Below are positions 32,543 to 42,501 of a DNA stretch of 49,159 nt, one piece after another. Position numbers and translations under genes: made by a program. The stretch's first letter is position 1. Each line of letters begins with the position of its first letter. This stretch comes from W0P28-013 sp963593685 (GTDB lineage Bacteria; Bacteroidota; Bacteroidia; Bacteroidales; Paludibacteraceae): assembly GCA_963593685.1 (NCBI GenBank), contig CAVBBP010000012.1, forward strand, positions 1 through 49,159, in the 5' to 3' direction. Below the pieces are notes generated by a model. The model saw only the letters and a list, made by a program, of their open reading frames with translations. It did no database searches and was not told the origin of the DNA.

Positions 32543-32575
32543 GCAAATTTACGAACTATTTTTTTGATTTGCAAA
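32543..32575 (-). promoter_or_regulatory. promoter of the DUF4160/DUF2442 pair
   Basis: On the minus strand TTTG (32575-32572), 20 bases, TAAATTTGC (32551-32543), 22 bases upstream of the ATG. Confidence 0.75.
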
Positions 32576-32764
32576 TGTTATGCCAAAAAACGATTAGCGG
32601 TTATAGAACATAGAACATAGAAGATAGAGCATAGACAAATTAGTTTGAAAGTGAGAAAGTGTATAAAGTCTATAAAGTTGAAAGTTTATAAAGTTTGTAA
32701 AGTTCATAAATTGCATTGTAGGGACGCACCGCGTGCGTCCGATGATTTAATTCCTTAACGAAAT

Positions 32765-32793
32765 GTAGAGCCGTCACACTGTGGCGGCTCTAC
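32765..32793. repeat. dispersed stem-loop
   Basis: Second identical copy of the GTAGAGCCGTCAC/GTGGCGGCTCTAC stem-loop with loop ACT. Confidence 0.7.
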
Positions 32794-33528
32794 GGTGTTA
32801 ATTAACAATAAACAATAAACAATGAACAATAATTCCAAATAACCAAATCCACAATAATTTGAAATTTGAAATTCTGAAATTTGAAATGAATAATAGCGGT
32901 AACCATTGCCAACCATAATGCCACGAAACCTGTAGGGACGTGGCGCGCCGCGTCCCTACTGTCGGTGTTGGAGAATATTGCGGCAAAAATTTGCAGAGAG
33001 CCGTGGAAGCCCGAACCTGAAACCTGAAACCTGAAACGCGCTTTGCGCAACCCTGAAATTCTGAAATTTGAAATTCTGAAATTTGAAATGAATTAATAGC
33101 GGTAACCATTGCCAACCATAATGCCACGAGACCTGTAGGGACGTGGCGCGCCGCGTCCCTACAATCTTAAACCCTTAAATTCTTAAACTCTGAAATCGGC
33201 AGCGCTACCGCGCTGCCGCTGCCGTTCGTCGATATTTTTTGGTTTTTTGTCGAAAATATGTAAAAATTTGTGAAAAAAAGTGTAATTTCGCGCGATTTTG
33301 CGCTCGCTGTGTGGAATAGTCGCAAGTAGCAAGATACAAGTAGCAAGAAAGTGAGAAAGTAGGGACGTGGCGCGCCGCGTCCGACGAATAAAGAATAAAG
33401 AGTAAAGACAAAAGACTTTTTTTATTTGAAAATTTGAAAATTTGAAGATTTGAAAATTGATTTTGCCGCACAGACCAACACTAATGCGTTAAACTCATCA
33501 ACCTAATTTGAAACTCTTAAACCCTAAA

Positions 33529-33886
33529 ATAACAAACTCCCAAAAGCCTTTCCCCCTCTCGGGGGAAACGGGAAAGGGGGCCAAGGCCAAGAAAATTAAC
33601 AATAAACAATTAACAATGAATAATAATTGCGGCGTTCAAAATACCGACAATTTGAAATTTGAAATCTGAAATTTTGAAAATAACAAACTCCCAAAAGCTT
33701 TTCCCCCTCTCGGGGGAAACGGGAAAGGGGGCCAAGGCCAAGAAAATAAACAATAAACAATTAACAATGAATAATAATTGCGGCGTTCAAAATACCGACA
33801 ATTTGAAATTTGAAACCCTTAAACCCTAAAATAACAAACTCCCAAAAAGCCTTTCCCCCTCTCGGGGGAAACGGGAAAGGGGGCCA
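33529..33886 (+). repeat. three tandem 151-bp repeats upstream of the giant surface gene
   Basis: Units start at 33529, 33680 and 33831 with ATAACAAACTCCCAAAAG; the period is 151 both times. Each has TTTCCCCCTCTCGGGGGAAA, GGGAAAGGGGGCCAAGGCCA and AATAATAATTGCGGCGTTCA. The third is cut short at GGGGGCCATAAC, 25 bases before the start codon. A relative lies at 48146-48200. Confidence 0.85.
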
Positions 33887-33911
33887 TAACTCTGAAATAA
33901 TAACCATAACT

Positions 33912-36900
33912 ATGAAAACTACCACAAACACCAACCAAACCAGCGCGCAGCGCAATCTTAAATTCTTAAATTCTGAAACTCTGAAATTGCGCAGCAGCGC
34001 ACTGCGCCACTGCGCAGCACTCTGCCTGCTACTCACGCTGGCCATAAATAACGCTGCAGCGGAAACGGTAACTATATCTGAAAATACTAGTGGAACTATT
34101 GCCGATGTGTTGTCGTGGAGTACAGGTCAAGGTTCTGCTTCTAATGCAACTACATGGAATGCTGATAGTAAGCATTATCGTTTCTATTATGGTAGTGGAG
34201 GCAATGGCAATTATATGTTAATAACTCCAGTTTCTGGTATCACTATTACGGGCGTAACTTTAACTGGAGTTAAAAATTATACTCCGACTGTAAAATACAA
34301 TGTTGATGGTGGTTCGGATATATCTGGCACTTGGAGCAATAATTATGTAATGACTATTTCTGGAATAAGCGCAACTTCGTCGTTCAAATTTAGAAATGCA
34401 AATACAAGCAATACACAATTAAGGGTTGCTATCACCGTCACTTACGAAGCCGCTTGCACCACCACCCCAACTTTCACTATTGCTGATAAGACGATTTCGC
34501 TATCGGAAGCGGAAACTGGCGACTACGATATGTCGAGCAACTTGTCTATTAGCAAAGGCGGCTCTACGGGCGAAATAACCTATTCGTGCGACAATTCGGA
34601 TGTAGATGTTACTGGTGGCAAGTTTAATGTATTGGATGCTGGCTCCTACACCGTTACGGCTACTATGGCGGCGGCGGGTGATTACTGCGCGGCGACTACT
34701 ACATTCACTATCACGGTTACGGACAAAGCCCTCGACCCACTGGACCCGCCTGCCGATAGCAGCACGGCGGAGGCGGACATTACCGCCACTACGGCTACGC
34801 TCTCGTGGAGGGAGGTGGCAAATGCTAGCAGCTATATGGTTACCTATACCGACGAGGCAGGCTCGGCACAAACCGTAACTGTAACGGGAACTTCTTGCAC
34901 GCTTACAGGCCTTAAGGCCCAAACCACATATCTCTGGACGGTGAAAGCCCTTGGCGACGGCGAAACCTACGGCGACTCCGACGAGAGCACCGCCAGCACC
35001 TTTACCACGGCGGCACTGCCAAAATACACCATCACTTGGAGCAGCAATGGCGGCACATACGCCACCACCACGGTAACCCAAGGCGAGGCGGTAACGCTGC
35101 CCAGCGGCACGCCTACCCCATGCAGCACGACATACGCCACCTTTGTGGGCTGGTACACCAGCGCAGCGGGCAGCGAAAGCAGCCCCAGCACCGCCGCCCC
35201 CACCACACAAGTAACCGCCGAAACCGTACCCACTGGCGATGTAACCTATTATGCGGTGTTTACAAAAGAAACAACAAGTGGCGGAGATGGCACTCTTACC
35301 ATAAATGCTGCAAGTGATACAGACCCATTTTTTCCAACTGATGATAGTGCTGGTTATTTAAGCACGGATTTTGAATACAATTCTATAACTTTCGGACGCA
35401 CTAATGCCTATAAAAATGCTGGCATTCAGATAAAAACTGGTACATCAAACTGTGTGTACAATAAAGATCCTCTGCCTGGAGCAATTACCTCAATTAAGGT
35501 TACAAAAAAAACTAATAATTGTACTTTAACGGTTGGAACATCTTCTAAACCAACAACCAATAGTAAAACTGTATCTTCTACCTCAACTTATACATTCGAC
35601 GCATCGGCTAATCTAAAGTATTTCAAAATTGCCGCAACTTCTAGTTATACGGTTGTTGGCGAGATTGTTATCACCTATTCTTCTGCCACTACTACCTACG
35701 ATGGTTACATCTCCTCCTGCTGTAGCGATGCGGCGGTGGTAACGGTTACGCCAGCGGCCACCTCGCTCAACCTCGGCGAGGACGGCACAGCCACCACCAC
35801 CGTCAGTCATGCACAAACAGGCGGCGGCAGCGGCTCGTGGAGTTACAGCGTAAGCCCAGAAACCGCCACATTCGATGGTGCCACCTTCACCGCTACGGCG
35901 GCGGGCACCTACACGGTTACAGCCACCTACACCGAAAACTGCGCCAAGAGCGGCAGCGCCACCATCACCGTGCTGGCTACGCCAGTGATGAACATTTCGC
36001 AGAGCGGCACGCTGGCCATAGCAGCGGCGTGCGGCAGCAGCACCGCCGACCAAAGCGTTACCCTAAGCGGCTATAACATCACAGCGGGCGTTACCGTAAC
36101 ATCGAACAACACGGCTATAAAGGTGGCTACCGCAGCCAGCGGCACCTACGGCAGTTCTGCCACCTACACCGCCACCAGCGGCAAGGTGAACACACCCATT
36201 TATATACAGGTAACTGCGCCCGCCGAAAGCACCGCGGCCATCAGTGGCACGCTCACCATCAGCAGCACAGGCGCTACCAGCCAAACCTTGGCCGTGAGCG
36301 CCACCGTAACCTGCGTGCAGAAGACCATCACCTACGATGCCAACGGCGGCAGCAACCCACCAGCGGCAGTTCAGTGCTATGTAAACGCCAGCGTAACCCT
36401 GCCCGAGCAGGGGAGCATGACAGCCCCTGCAAGCAAAGTATTCGTAGGTTGGAACACCGACAAGACCGCCACCACGGCACTCGCCTCGTACACCATGCCC
36501 GCCAGCGATGTTACACTCTACGCCATTTGGCGCGCTGCCAACTACACCATCGCTTGCACCCAGCCCGAAGAGATAACCACGCAGGCTGGCACGGCCAAAA
36601 CCGCCACTGCCACCGTTACGCTCAACGACCAGAGCAGTTTCAACATAGGCAGCGTGAGCGGCACAAACAAAGATATGTTCTCTGTGGCCAAAGCCAGCGA
36701 CGGCAGCGGCATTGTCGTTACTTTTAACCCGCCCACTGGCACAGCCGAAGGCACCTACACCGCCACCGTTACACTCTCTGGCGCACTGGGCGGCTCCTGC
36801 ACCGTAACCCTGCGCGGCACAGTAACCACACTGGCCGCACTGGCGTGGAAAACCGATGCCATAAACAATTACTGCTACGACACTGGCAGCGACCTCACAA

Positions 36901-39900
36901 TCTATCTCGATGGAACATTCTACAAAAATGGCGAAGTCATTGGCTCTCAAGACGATGGTTTCCGCAAAAATGTAGTGTTCACCGACCTGACACTTGGTGC
37001 CGCCGCTACGGTAGCAGAACAAACCTCATCGGGTAGTGCGTATGTAACCTTTGGAAAAGCCAACATGACCCTTGGTCACACCTACCGCCTTACCTTTACC
37101 AACGACTCGCTCTTGACCAACGCCGAAGGCACGCCCTACACCGGCGCCACCTGCGAGTTTACCATAAAGAACTGTAGCACCATTACCGTGCTGCCCGCCT
37201 GCCCCATAACCACCACCGCCTTCACCGCCAACTGGGAAAACACTGGCACCTGCACCGGCACACAAACACTGAATGTGTACCAGAAAGATGAGGCGGAGAT
37301 ACTTTCGGCAGATTTTAGGGCTACTGGTTTTGTAAGGTCATTTGATAAGACAGCAACAACTAAATGGGTTAGTGCAAAAAATGGCAGTGTAAATACATGC
37401 AATACAGGAAATGGTTATCCATTGAATGACGATAAGACGAGTCCAGGTAAAGGGTTTGTGTATTCACCCGCTTTCGGGAATGATATAAGCACAACCGATG
37501 AACTTATTGTGGAAATTACATGTTTGAATAATCACAGCAGTAATGTATTGGATTTAACATTATCAGTAGTGGCAGAGCGTGGGAGTTCAAATTCTTATCC
37601 AACAGGAAAGAGTGTAAATTATGATGGAAAAGCAGCAACAAAACTTACTCTCTCATACACATATGATGCTGGTAAAACAGAAACAAAAACATTTGTACTG
37701 ACAGGAGTATCGAGTACTGATATGCTGTTTATTGGAGATGGGATAGCGAAGAGTTCACAGTTCCTTACAAAAGTTGTTATCAAAACGCTGTCAAATGTAA
37801 CGGTGAAAGACATATCGGTGCCTTGCACCGCCACCGAGCAGGCGGTGAGTGGGCTCGCCGCAGGGCAGACCTACTACTACACCGTAGGCGGCAGTGCCGA
37901 GCAGAAGGTAACGCTGCGCAGCGAAGCGCAAGAGATCGATTTCGATCAGGCCAAACTCTCGATACAGAGCGACGAGGGCGTGTGCGCCACTGGCACAGTG
38001 CCTGTGGCTGGCACCAATGTGTCGGCCTGCCTCGACGACATCAGCCTCACCCTCAGCGGCAGCGATGCCAGCCTCTTCAGTGTGGACCGCAGCGCGCTCA
38101 CCTACAATGTAACCACAGGCACCCTCGGCGGTAGCGTGTCGGTAACCTACTGCCCCGGCACCGAGCGCGGCACACACACCGCCACACTCACACTCACCGC
38201 CAGCGGCACCGACTACACGCTCGACCTCGAAGGCACCTCGTGCAACAACTACACGCCCAACGACCCCACCACAGGCGCCACCTACGCCATAGCCAACCTT
38301 GGCAGCGCCATGAGCGGCACCATAAAACTGACCGACCTCGGCAATGGCAAAGAGAGCGTACTCAACAATGGCGGCTTCGAAACCGATGCTACTACAGGCT
38401 GGACATCGGAATGGAAGAGCAAACTCACCGTAGAGCAATCGACCACCCAAAAGCACAGCGGCACCTATTCGCTGTATGCAACTGATGGCAGTAGTAGTAT
38501 CTACCGCACGATAGGCGACGACAAGTTTGTTTGTGTATATAGTGATTTCCAAGATCTTGATGGTTCTTATGCGGTTACATTCTATATCTATTTGGAAACC
38601 AACGATGATGCAAAATTCTATTACGGATTTGCAGATTCAAACAATAAAATTGTCGCTTACGAATCCAAGGAAGTGAAAAAATCACAGTATAAGCAGTGGA
38701 TCGAAATATCAAAAACTTTTGAAAATATTTCGGGTAAACTATCGCTGTTTATTGGTCGGAAAAACACAGGTTCCTTCAATAAATTCTACATCGACGATGT
38801 AACACTCTGCAAAACCAGTGCTGGTGGCGAACAGACCTACGCGTTTAGCAACACCGCCACGCCCACTATGGACAACCTTTGGCCGGGGCATAAATACAAC
38901 TACTCCGTAGTAAATGGTGCTACAGGCTGCGAATATGGACCGTTCGAGTTCACCACCAACGACTCCACCATCACGCCAAGCATCACGGTAGAGTCGCCGC
39001 TCACCATCTCGTGCCAAACAGGCAAAACCGCATCGGTCATCACCGTGGTCGAAACGCAGTGGTGCACCGCCGATGTGCTGATAACCAAGAGCAGCGACAA
39101 CTGCACAAACTGCAATAATTGCGACAACTTCACCATCGACAAAACGCAGTTGGGTTCGCAGGGCGGCACGCTGAAAATTACCTTTGCGCCAGGTGCCAGT
39201 GTGGCGGATCTCACACGCTATTGCAACCTTGTGTTCGTTTCGGGTACTGCTACCGACACGATGAACCTTATCGGTATTGTGTCGGCAGGTAGCGACCCTT
39301 CGGAGCCGCTCATCGAGGTGGTCGATATCGACACCACTATGATGACCGTAGAACACAACATCGAAGGCACCGACAAGGTGGAGATAGTGCTCAACCGCGA
39401 ATTGACCGAAGACGAAATCACGAAGAATGTGGGCTACGAACTCTTCTTCTCGAAATACTACGAAGCCAATCAAGATGTGAAACTCTGGGCGGTATATAAC
39501 CCAACCAACGACACCATCGACCTGACAGGCACCTATGTGTGGATAGGCTCGAACGGCAACAACTGGAGTACGAAATCGATGTGCGACCTGTCGGCACTTG
39601 GCAACTACGAAACGGGCAAAATCTACCCCAACGAAGAGTTGATAGTCTATGCCAGCGGCGGCAGAGCCGCAATACTCAACTGCGCCCGCGCCAGCACCGA
39701 CATGAGCAGTTGGTTCGGCTTGGATCCAGCAGGAAACTACGCACTCTCATTTTCAGGCAACGATGCGCTTTGCTTGGTGCGTTCCGAAAAGAACCCGCGC
39801 TACAGCGGCAAACTATCGGACGGAACAAGGCAGGCATGGCCCTACAAACTGCAAGAGGGCGACAACCAACTCGCGTGGCGCTACATCGACTATCCGACCT

Positions 39901-42245
39901 TTACCATTGGTTCGAAAGGCGCACCCATCGAAGGCAGCGACACCGTTCGCTACCAGATGCTCGACCTGATAGGCGCACGCAAAGCCTCGAACCAACCCGA
40001 CAACTCGAAATGCTCATCTCCAAAATTCAAGGCAACACAAAGCGGCGACGAGGCAGGTTGGAATTCAAAAATAGGTAAAGACATGAACGGCAAAACCATA
40101 GGCAGTGTCGGCGGCACCTACGATGCACTTTCGACCAACCGCTGCTTGCTGGTGCGCTCCAAAGAGGTGAAATCGGGCTCCGAGGCCGCCGTAACGAATT
40201 TGGGCGACTTCTACACGCTGGCCAACGAGTGGCAAGGCGCAAATGTGCCTAGTTCATCGAACAATGACGAAGAAGATGCCATTTCGTGCGAAAACTTTGC
40301 CTTTGTGGGCGGTTTCGACTATGCCAACTACTACTCATCGTACACGCCTCTCACCGAGGGCTCGTACACATTCGTGCTGAACCCCGCAGGCGATGATACA
40401 TGGATAACCAACGATTTCGTCAGCCTGACCGACTTCACCTGCAAAACGCTGCTCATCGAGTGCGCGAAATATAGCAATGTGAACGGCGTAGAAGTGCGCG
40501 AAGTGAAGGCCTCGACCGAATACAAAGTGCCGATTATTGTCAATTACAACACCAACACCACCAACAAAGCGAAATTCGGATTCACCGAAGATACCTGCAA
40601 GGTGTGCGATGTGGTGATTCTGTCGGACAAACGCTTGGACCATGTAGCCAGCGGCCGCTCACAGTTCCGCAATGTGAAGACCTTCCCCGGCGGCAACTTC
40701 AGTGTCAATGCGGGGCAGATATTTACGGTGAAAAACCTCGAAATGCAGGCCAAAAACGACACCGTGTCGTTTGCTACCGTCGATGGCGAACTTTTCGTTT
40801 CGGATTTTCTAGTACACGAAAAGCGTATCGACTCCAAAAACTGGTACTGCTTCTCGCTGCCCTACAAGTGCAACATGGCCGCCATTCGCCAACTGAACGG
40901 CAAGAGCCTCGGCACATACGGCCAAGACTGGTGGATTCAGTACTACAACGGTGCTGCGCGCGCCGTAACTGGCACTTGGAACGAGGCTGGCACAGGCTAC
41001 AACGGCGCTACTTACTGGGAGATATTCGAAAGTGCCAACAACACGCTCGAACCCAACCAAGCCTACCTGATAGGCATTGGCGGCATCAACGAAGGCAACC
41101 GCCTGAAAACCGTCTATTTCCCGCCAGTGGATAGCACAAAAACCTACTCTGAGCAGGGCATCGAAACAAGAACGCTCACTGTGCAGCCCTACAATGGCAC
41201 TGCCTCCAACCGAACAGAAACCAAATACCACAACGACCGCGGTTGGAACTTTATCGGCCACCCCTACATCTCGAACTTCAACCAAAAGACAGAAAATACT
41301 AAAGGTGTGAATGTGGCCGAATTGAAGATGGGCTACTGGACAGGCAGCGACTACACCGAAACCGACAAAGTGTATGTCAATCTGCCCATCGATGGCGTTC
41401 AGGACTACGACCAGCAACTGGCTTCTAATGTGGTACTTGAGCCGTTCAGAGGCTGTTTTGTGCAGGTGGCTGGCGACGCTTCGGCTACGCTCACCTTCGA
41501 AAAGATTGCGCGCGAACTGCCAGTGGCTGCCGCTCCGCAACTGCGCTCTGCCGCCCACGAACTGCACGCCGAAGTGCTGCTGCAAATAGCCGATACCGCT
41601 GGCAATAGCGACATCACAGGCATCTTGGTCGACGAACGCTACTCCGACAACTACGAGGTAGCCCGCGACTTGGTGAAGATGGGCAGTGTAAAACAGACGC
41701 GCCGCCCGCTAATCAGCACCTACATCACCGACGGCTCACAACAAAAATTGGCATTCAATGCGCTGCCAGCCGCCTCGGCCAAACGCATTCCGATGTATAT
41801 CTACACGCCAAAAGCGGGCAACTACACCATCGCTATCGACCGCAACCAGAGCAATCTGTCGGGCGTAACGGCTGTAACGCTCTACTACGGCGAATCGGTA
41901 GTGGCAAACCTGCTTGAATCGGACTACACCCTCACCGCCAGCCGCTGCGCCACCAACAGCAAATACAGCATCACTGTGGAGCGTGTGGCGCAAGTGGTAA
42001 CGCCTATCGACCAGCAGACCGACGGCATTGCGCCTATCGCCTACATCAATAATGGGGTAGTGCAGATAGACCAACTGCCAGCCCACGGCCGCCTGTCGGT
42101 AATCGATGCGGTAGGGCGGCAACTCCACACGCAACCGCTCGACGGCCGCAGCACTTACACGCTGCAAAATCTGCCCGCTGGCGTTTACATGATAGTGATC
42201 GACAGCGACACACAACGCCACCTGTTGCGCACGATAGTGAAGTAG
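33912..42245 (+). CDS. giant T9SS-secreted surface protein
   Basis: The 2777-residue protein has a long signal region ending in 'HCAALCLLLTLAINNAAA'. Domains seen: N-terminal beta domain (50-175), Fn3 (about 273-365, 'ATTATLSWREVANASSYMVT'), InlB/Flg_new-type beta units (about 370-453 'ITWSSNGGTY...FVGWYT' and 806-876 'ITYDANGGSNPP...FVGWNT'), Ig-like stretches, further jelly-roll-like modules (near 1125-1290 and 1530-1640), a lamin-tail-like domain (near 1850-1950, 'GTYVWIGSNGNNWSTKS'), and a T9SS type A sorting domain at the end ('VIDAVGRQLHTQPLDGRSTY', 'LQNLPAGVYMIVIDSDTQRH'). It probably acts as an adhesin. I start at MKTTTNTNQTS (33912), since the earlier frame is translated repeat. Some modules are conspicuously A+T-rich compared with the rest. 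Confidence 0.9.
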   Translation: MKTTTNTNQTSAQRNLKFLNSETLKLRSSALRHCAALCLLLTLAINNAAAETVTISENTSGTIADVLSWSTGQGSASNATTWNADSKHYRFYYGSGGNGNYMLITPVSGITITGVTLTGVKNYTPTVKYNVDGGSDISGTWSNNYVMTISGISATSSFKFRNANTSNTQLRVAITVTYEAACTTTPTFTIADKTISLSEAETGDYDMSSNLSISKGGSTGEITYSCDNSDVDVTGGKFNVLDAGSYTVTATMAAAGDYCAATTTFTITVTDKALDPLDPPADSSTAEADITATTATLSWREVANASSYMVTYTDEAGSAQTVTVTGTSCTLTGLKAQTTYLWTVKALGDGETYGDSDESTASTFTTAALPKYTITWSSNGGTYATTTVTQGEAVTLPSGTPTPCSTTYATFVGWYTSAAGSESSPSTAAPTTQVTAETVPTGDVTYYAVFTKETTSGGDGTLTINAASDTDPFFPTDDSAGYLSTDFEYNSITFGRTNAYKNAGIQIKTGTSNCVYNKDPLPGAITSIKVTKKTNNCTLTVGTSSKPTTNSKTVSSTSTYTFDASANLKYFKIAATSSYTVVGEIVITYSSATTTYDGYISSCCSDAAVVTVTPAATSLNLGEDGTATTTVSHAQTGGGSGSWSYSVSPETATFDGATFTATAAGTYTVTATYTENCAKSGSATITVLATPVMNISQSGTLAIAAACGSSTADQSVTLSGYNITAGVTVTSNNTAIKVATAASGTYGSSATYTATSGKVNTPIYIQVTAPAESTAAISGTLTISSTGATSQTLAVSATVTCVQKTITYDANGGSNPPAAVQCYVNASVTLPEQGSMTAPASKVFVGWNTDKTATTALASYTMPASDVTLYAIWRAANYTIACTQPEEITTQAGTAKTATATVTLNDQSSFNIGSVSGTNKDMFSVAKASDGSGIVVTFNPPTGTAEGTYTATVTLSGALGGSCTVTLRGTVTTLAALAWKTDAINNYCYDTGSDLTIYLDGTFYKNGEVIGSQDDGFRKNVVFTDLTLGAAATVAEQTSSGSAYVTFGKANMTLGHTYRLTFTNDSLLTNAEGTPYTGATCEFTIKNCSTITVLPACPITTTAFTANWENTGTCTGTQTLNVYQKDEAEILSADFRATGFVRSFDKTATTKWVSAKNGSVNTCNTGNGYPLNDDKTSPGKGFVYSPAFGNDISTTDELIVEITCLNNHSSNVLDLTLSVVAERGSSNSYPTGKSVNYDGKAATKLTLSYTYDAGKTETKTFVLTGVSSTDMLFIGDGIAKSSQFLTKVVIKTLSNVTVKDISVPCTATEQAVSGLAAGQTYYYTVGGSAEQKVTLRSEAQEIDFDQAKLSIQSDEGVCATGTVPVAGTNVSACLDDISLTLSGSDASLFSVDRSALTYNVTTGTLGGSVSVTYCPGTERGTHTATLTLTASGTDYTLDLEGTSCNNYTPNDPTTGATYAIANLGSAMSGTIKLTDLGNGKESVLNNGGFETDATTGWTSEWKSKLTVEQSTTQKHSGTYSLYATDGSSSIYRTIGDDKFVCVYSDFQDLDGSYAVTFYIYLETNDDAKFYYGFADSNNKIVAYESKEVKKSQYKQWIEISKTFENISGKLSLFIGRKNTGSFNKFYIDDVTLCKTSAGGEQTYAFSNTATPTMDNLWPGHKYNYSVVNGATGCEYGPFEFTTNDSTITPSITVESPLTISCQTGKTASVITVVETQWCTADVLITKSSDNCTNCNNCDNFTIDKTQLGSQGGTLKITFAPGASVADLTRYCNLVFVSGTATDTMNLIGIVSAGSDPSEPLIEVVDIDTTMMTVEHNIEGTDKVEIVLNRELTEDEITKNVGYELFFSKYYEANQDVKLWAVYNPTNDTIDLTGTYVWIGSNGNNWSTKSMCDLSALGNYETGKIYPNEELIVYASGGRAAILNCARASTDMSSWFGLDPAGNYALSFSGNDALCLVRSEKNPRYSGKLSDGTRQAWPYKLQEGDNQLAWRYIDYPTFTIGSKGAPIEGSDTVRYQMLDLIGARKASNQPDNSKCSSPKFKATQSGDEAGWNSKIGKDMNGKTIGSVGGTYDALSTNRCLLVRSKEVKSGSEAAVTNLGDFYTLANEWQGANVPSSSNNDEEDAISCENFAFVGGFDYANYYSSYTPLTEGSYTFVLNPAGDDTWITNDFVSLTDFTCKTLLIECAKYSNVNGVEVREVKASTEYKVPIIVNYNTNTTNKAKFGFTEDTCKVCDVVILSDKRLDHVASGRSQFRNVKTFPGGNFSVNAGQIFTVKNLEMQAKNDTVSFATVDGELFVSDFLVHEKRIDSKNWYCFSLPYKCNMAAIRQLNGKSLGTYGQDWWIQYYNGAARAVTGTWNEAGTGYNGATYWEIFESANNTLEPNQAYLIGIGGINEGNRLKTVYFPPVDSTKTYSEQGIETRTLTVQPYNGTASNRTETKYHNDRGWNFIGHPYISNFNQKTENTKGVNVAELKMGYWTGSDYTETDKVYVNLPIDGVQDYDQQLASNVVLEPFRGCFVQVAGDASATLTFEKIARELPVAAAPQLRSAAHELHAEVLLQIADTAGNSDITGILVDERYSDNYEVARDLVKMGSVKQTRRPLISTYITDGSQQKLAFNALPAASAKRIPMYIYTPKAGNYTIAIDRNQSNLSGVTAVTLYYGESVVANLLESDYTLTASRCATNSKYSITVERVAQVVTPIDQQTDGIAPIAYINNGVVQIDQLPAHGRLSVIDAVGRQLHTQPLDGRSTYTLQNLPAGVYMIVIDSDTQRHLLRTIVK

Positions 42246-42251
42246 AATTAA

Positions 42252-42452
42252 GGGGACTTCTATAAATTCCCCGTTTTGTAAAAAAATAATAATTGATGAA
42301 TTTCTGAATACTTTTGTGCGCTTTTTGTTTTTGGACTGCATCTGTCTGACTTTCACTCAATTACAATGCCACCGCATTGCGCTTTCGTTCAAGCCAAACA
42401 TCTGTTAGTCCAAAAATCAAAAATCACTACAAGGGAATTTATAGAAATCCCC
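42252..42452. mobile_element. 201-bp MITE-like inverted-repeat element
   Basis: The left end GGGGACTTCTATAAATTCCC (42252-42271) matches the reverse complement of the right end (42433-42452, GGGAATTTATAGAAATCCCC) at 19 of 20 positions. Inner inverted pairs follow (GTTTTTGGACT against AGTCCAAAAATC). It has no coding capacity. Related ends occur at 129-163 and 3290-3306. It begins seven bases after the stop codon of the giant gene. I could not define a target-site duplication. Confidence 0.65.
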
Positions 42453-42501
42453 TTTTGGGGAAACGAATCGAGAAACAATGCGAAATTATCGGAAAAACAC
42501 T

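Larger units (their letters stand above)
32576..33911. repeat. 1.3-kb intergenic repeat field
   Basis: No gene is found. In order: ATAGAACATAGAACATAG words, a copy (32641-32834) of segments at 31525-31624 and 31800-31918 including palindrome 32722-32740 and stem-loop 32765-32793; two 70-bp direct repeats ('GCGGTAACCATTGCCAACC...' near 32897 and 33096) each followed by GGACGTGGCGCGCCGCGTCC (32936-32955 and 33139-33158); the hairpin CGGCAGCG/CGCTGCCG (33197-33218); a further palindrome (33363-33382); CTCATCAACC words; and the 151-bp tandem repeats at 33529-33886. Confidence 0.75.

Noticed and set aside
33205..33471. Frames such as 88, 94, 109 and 82 residues within 32.8-34.0 kb
   Set aside because: They translate the repeat words (SNFQISEFQI-like phrases) and have no promoter or conserved features.
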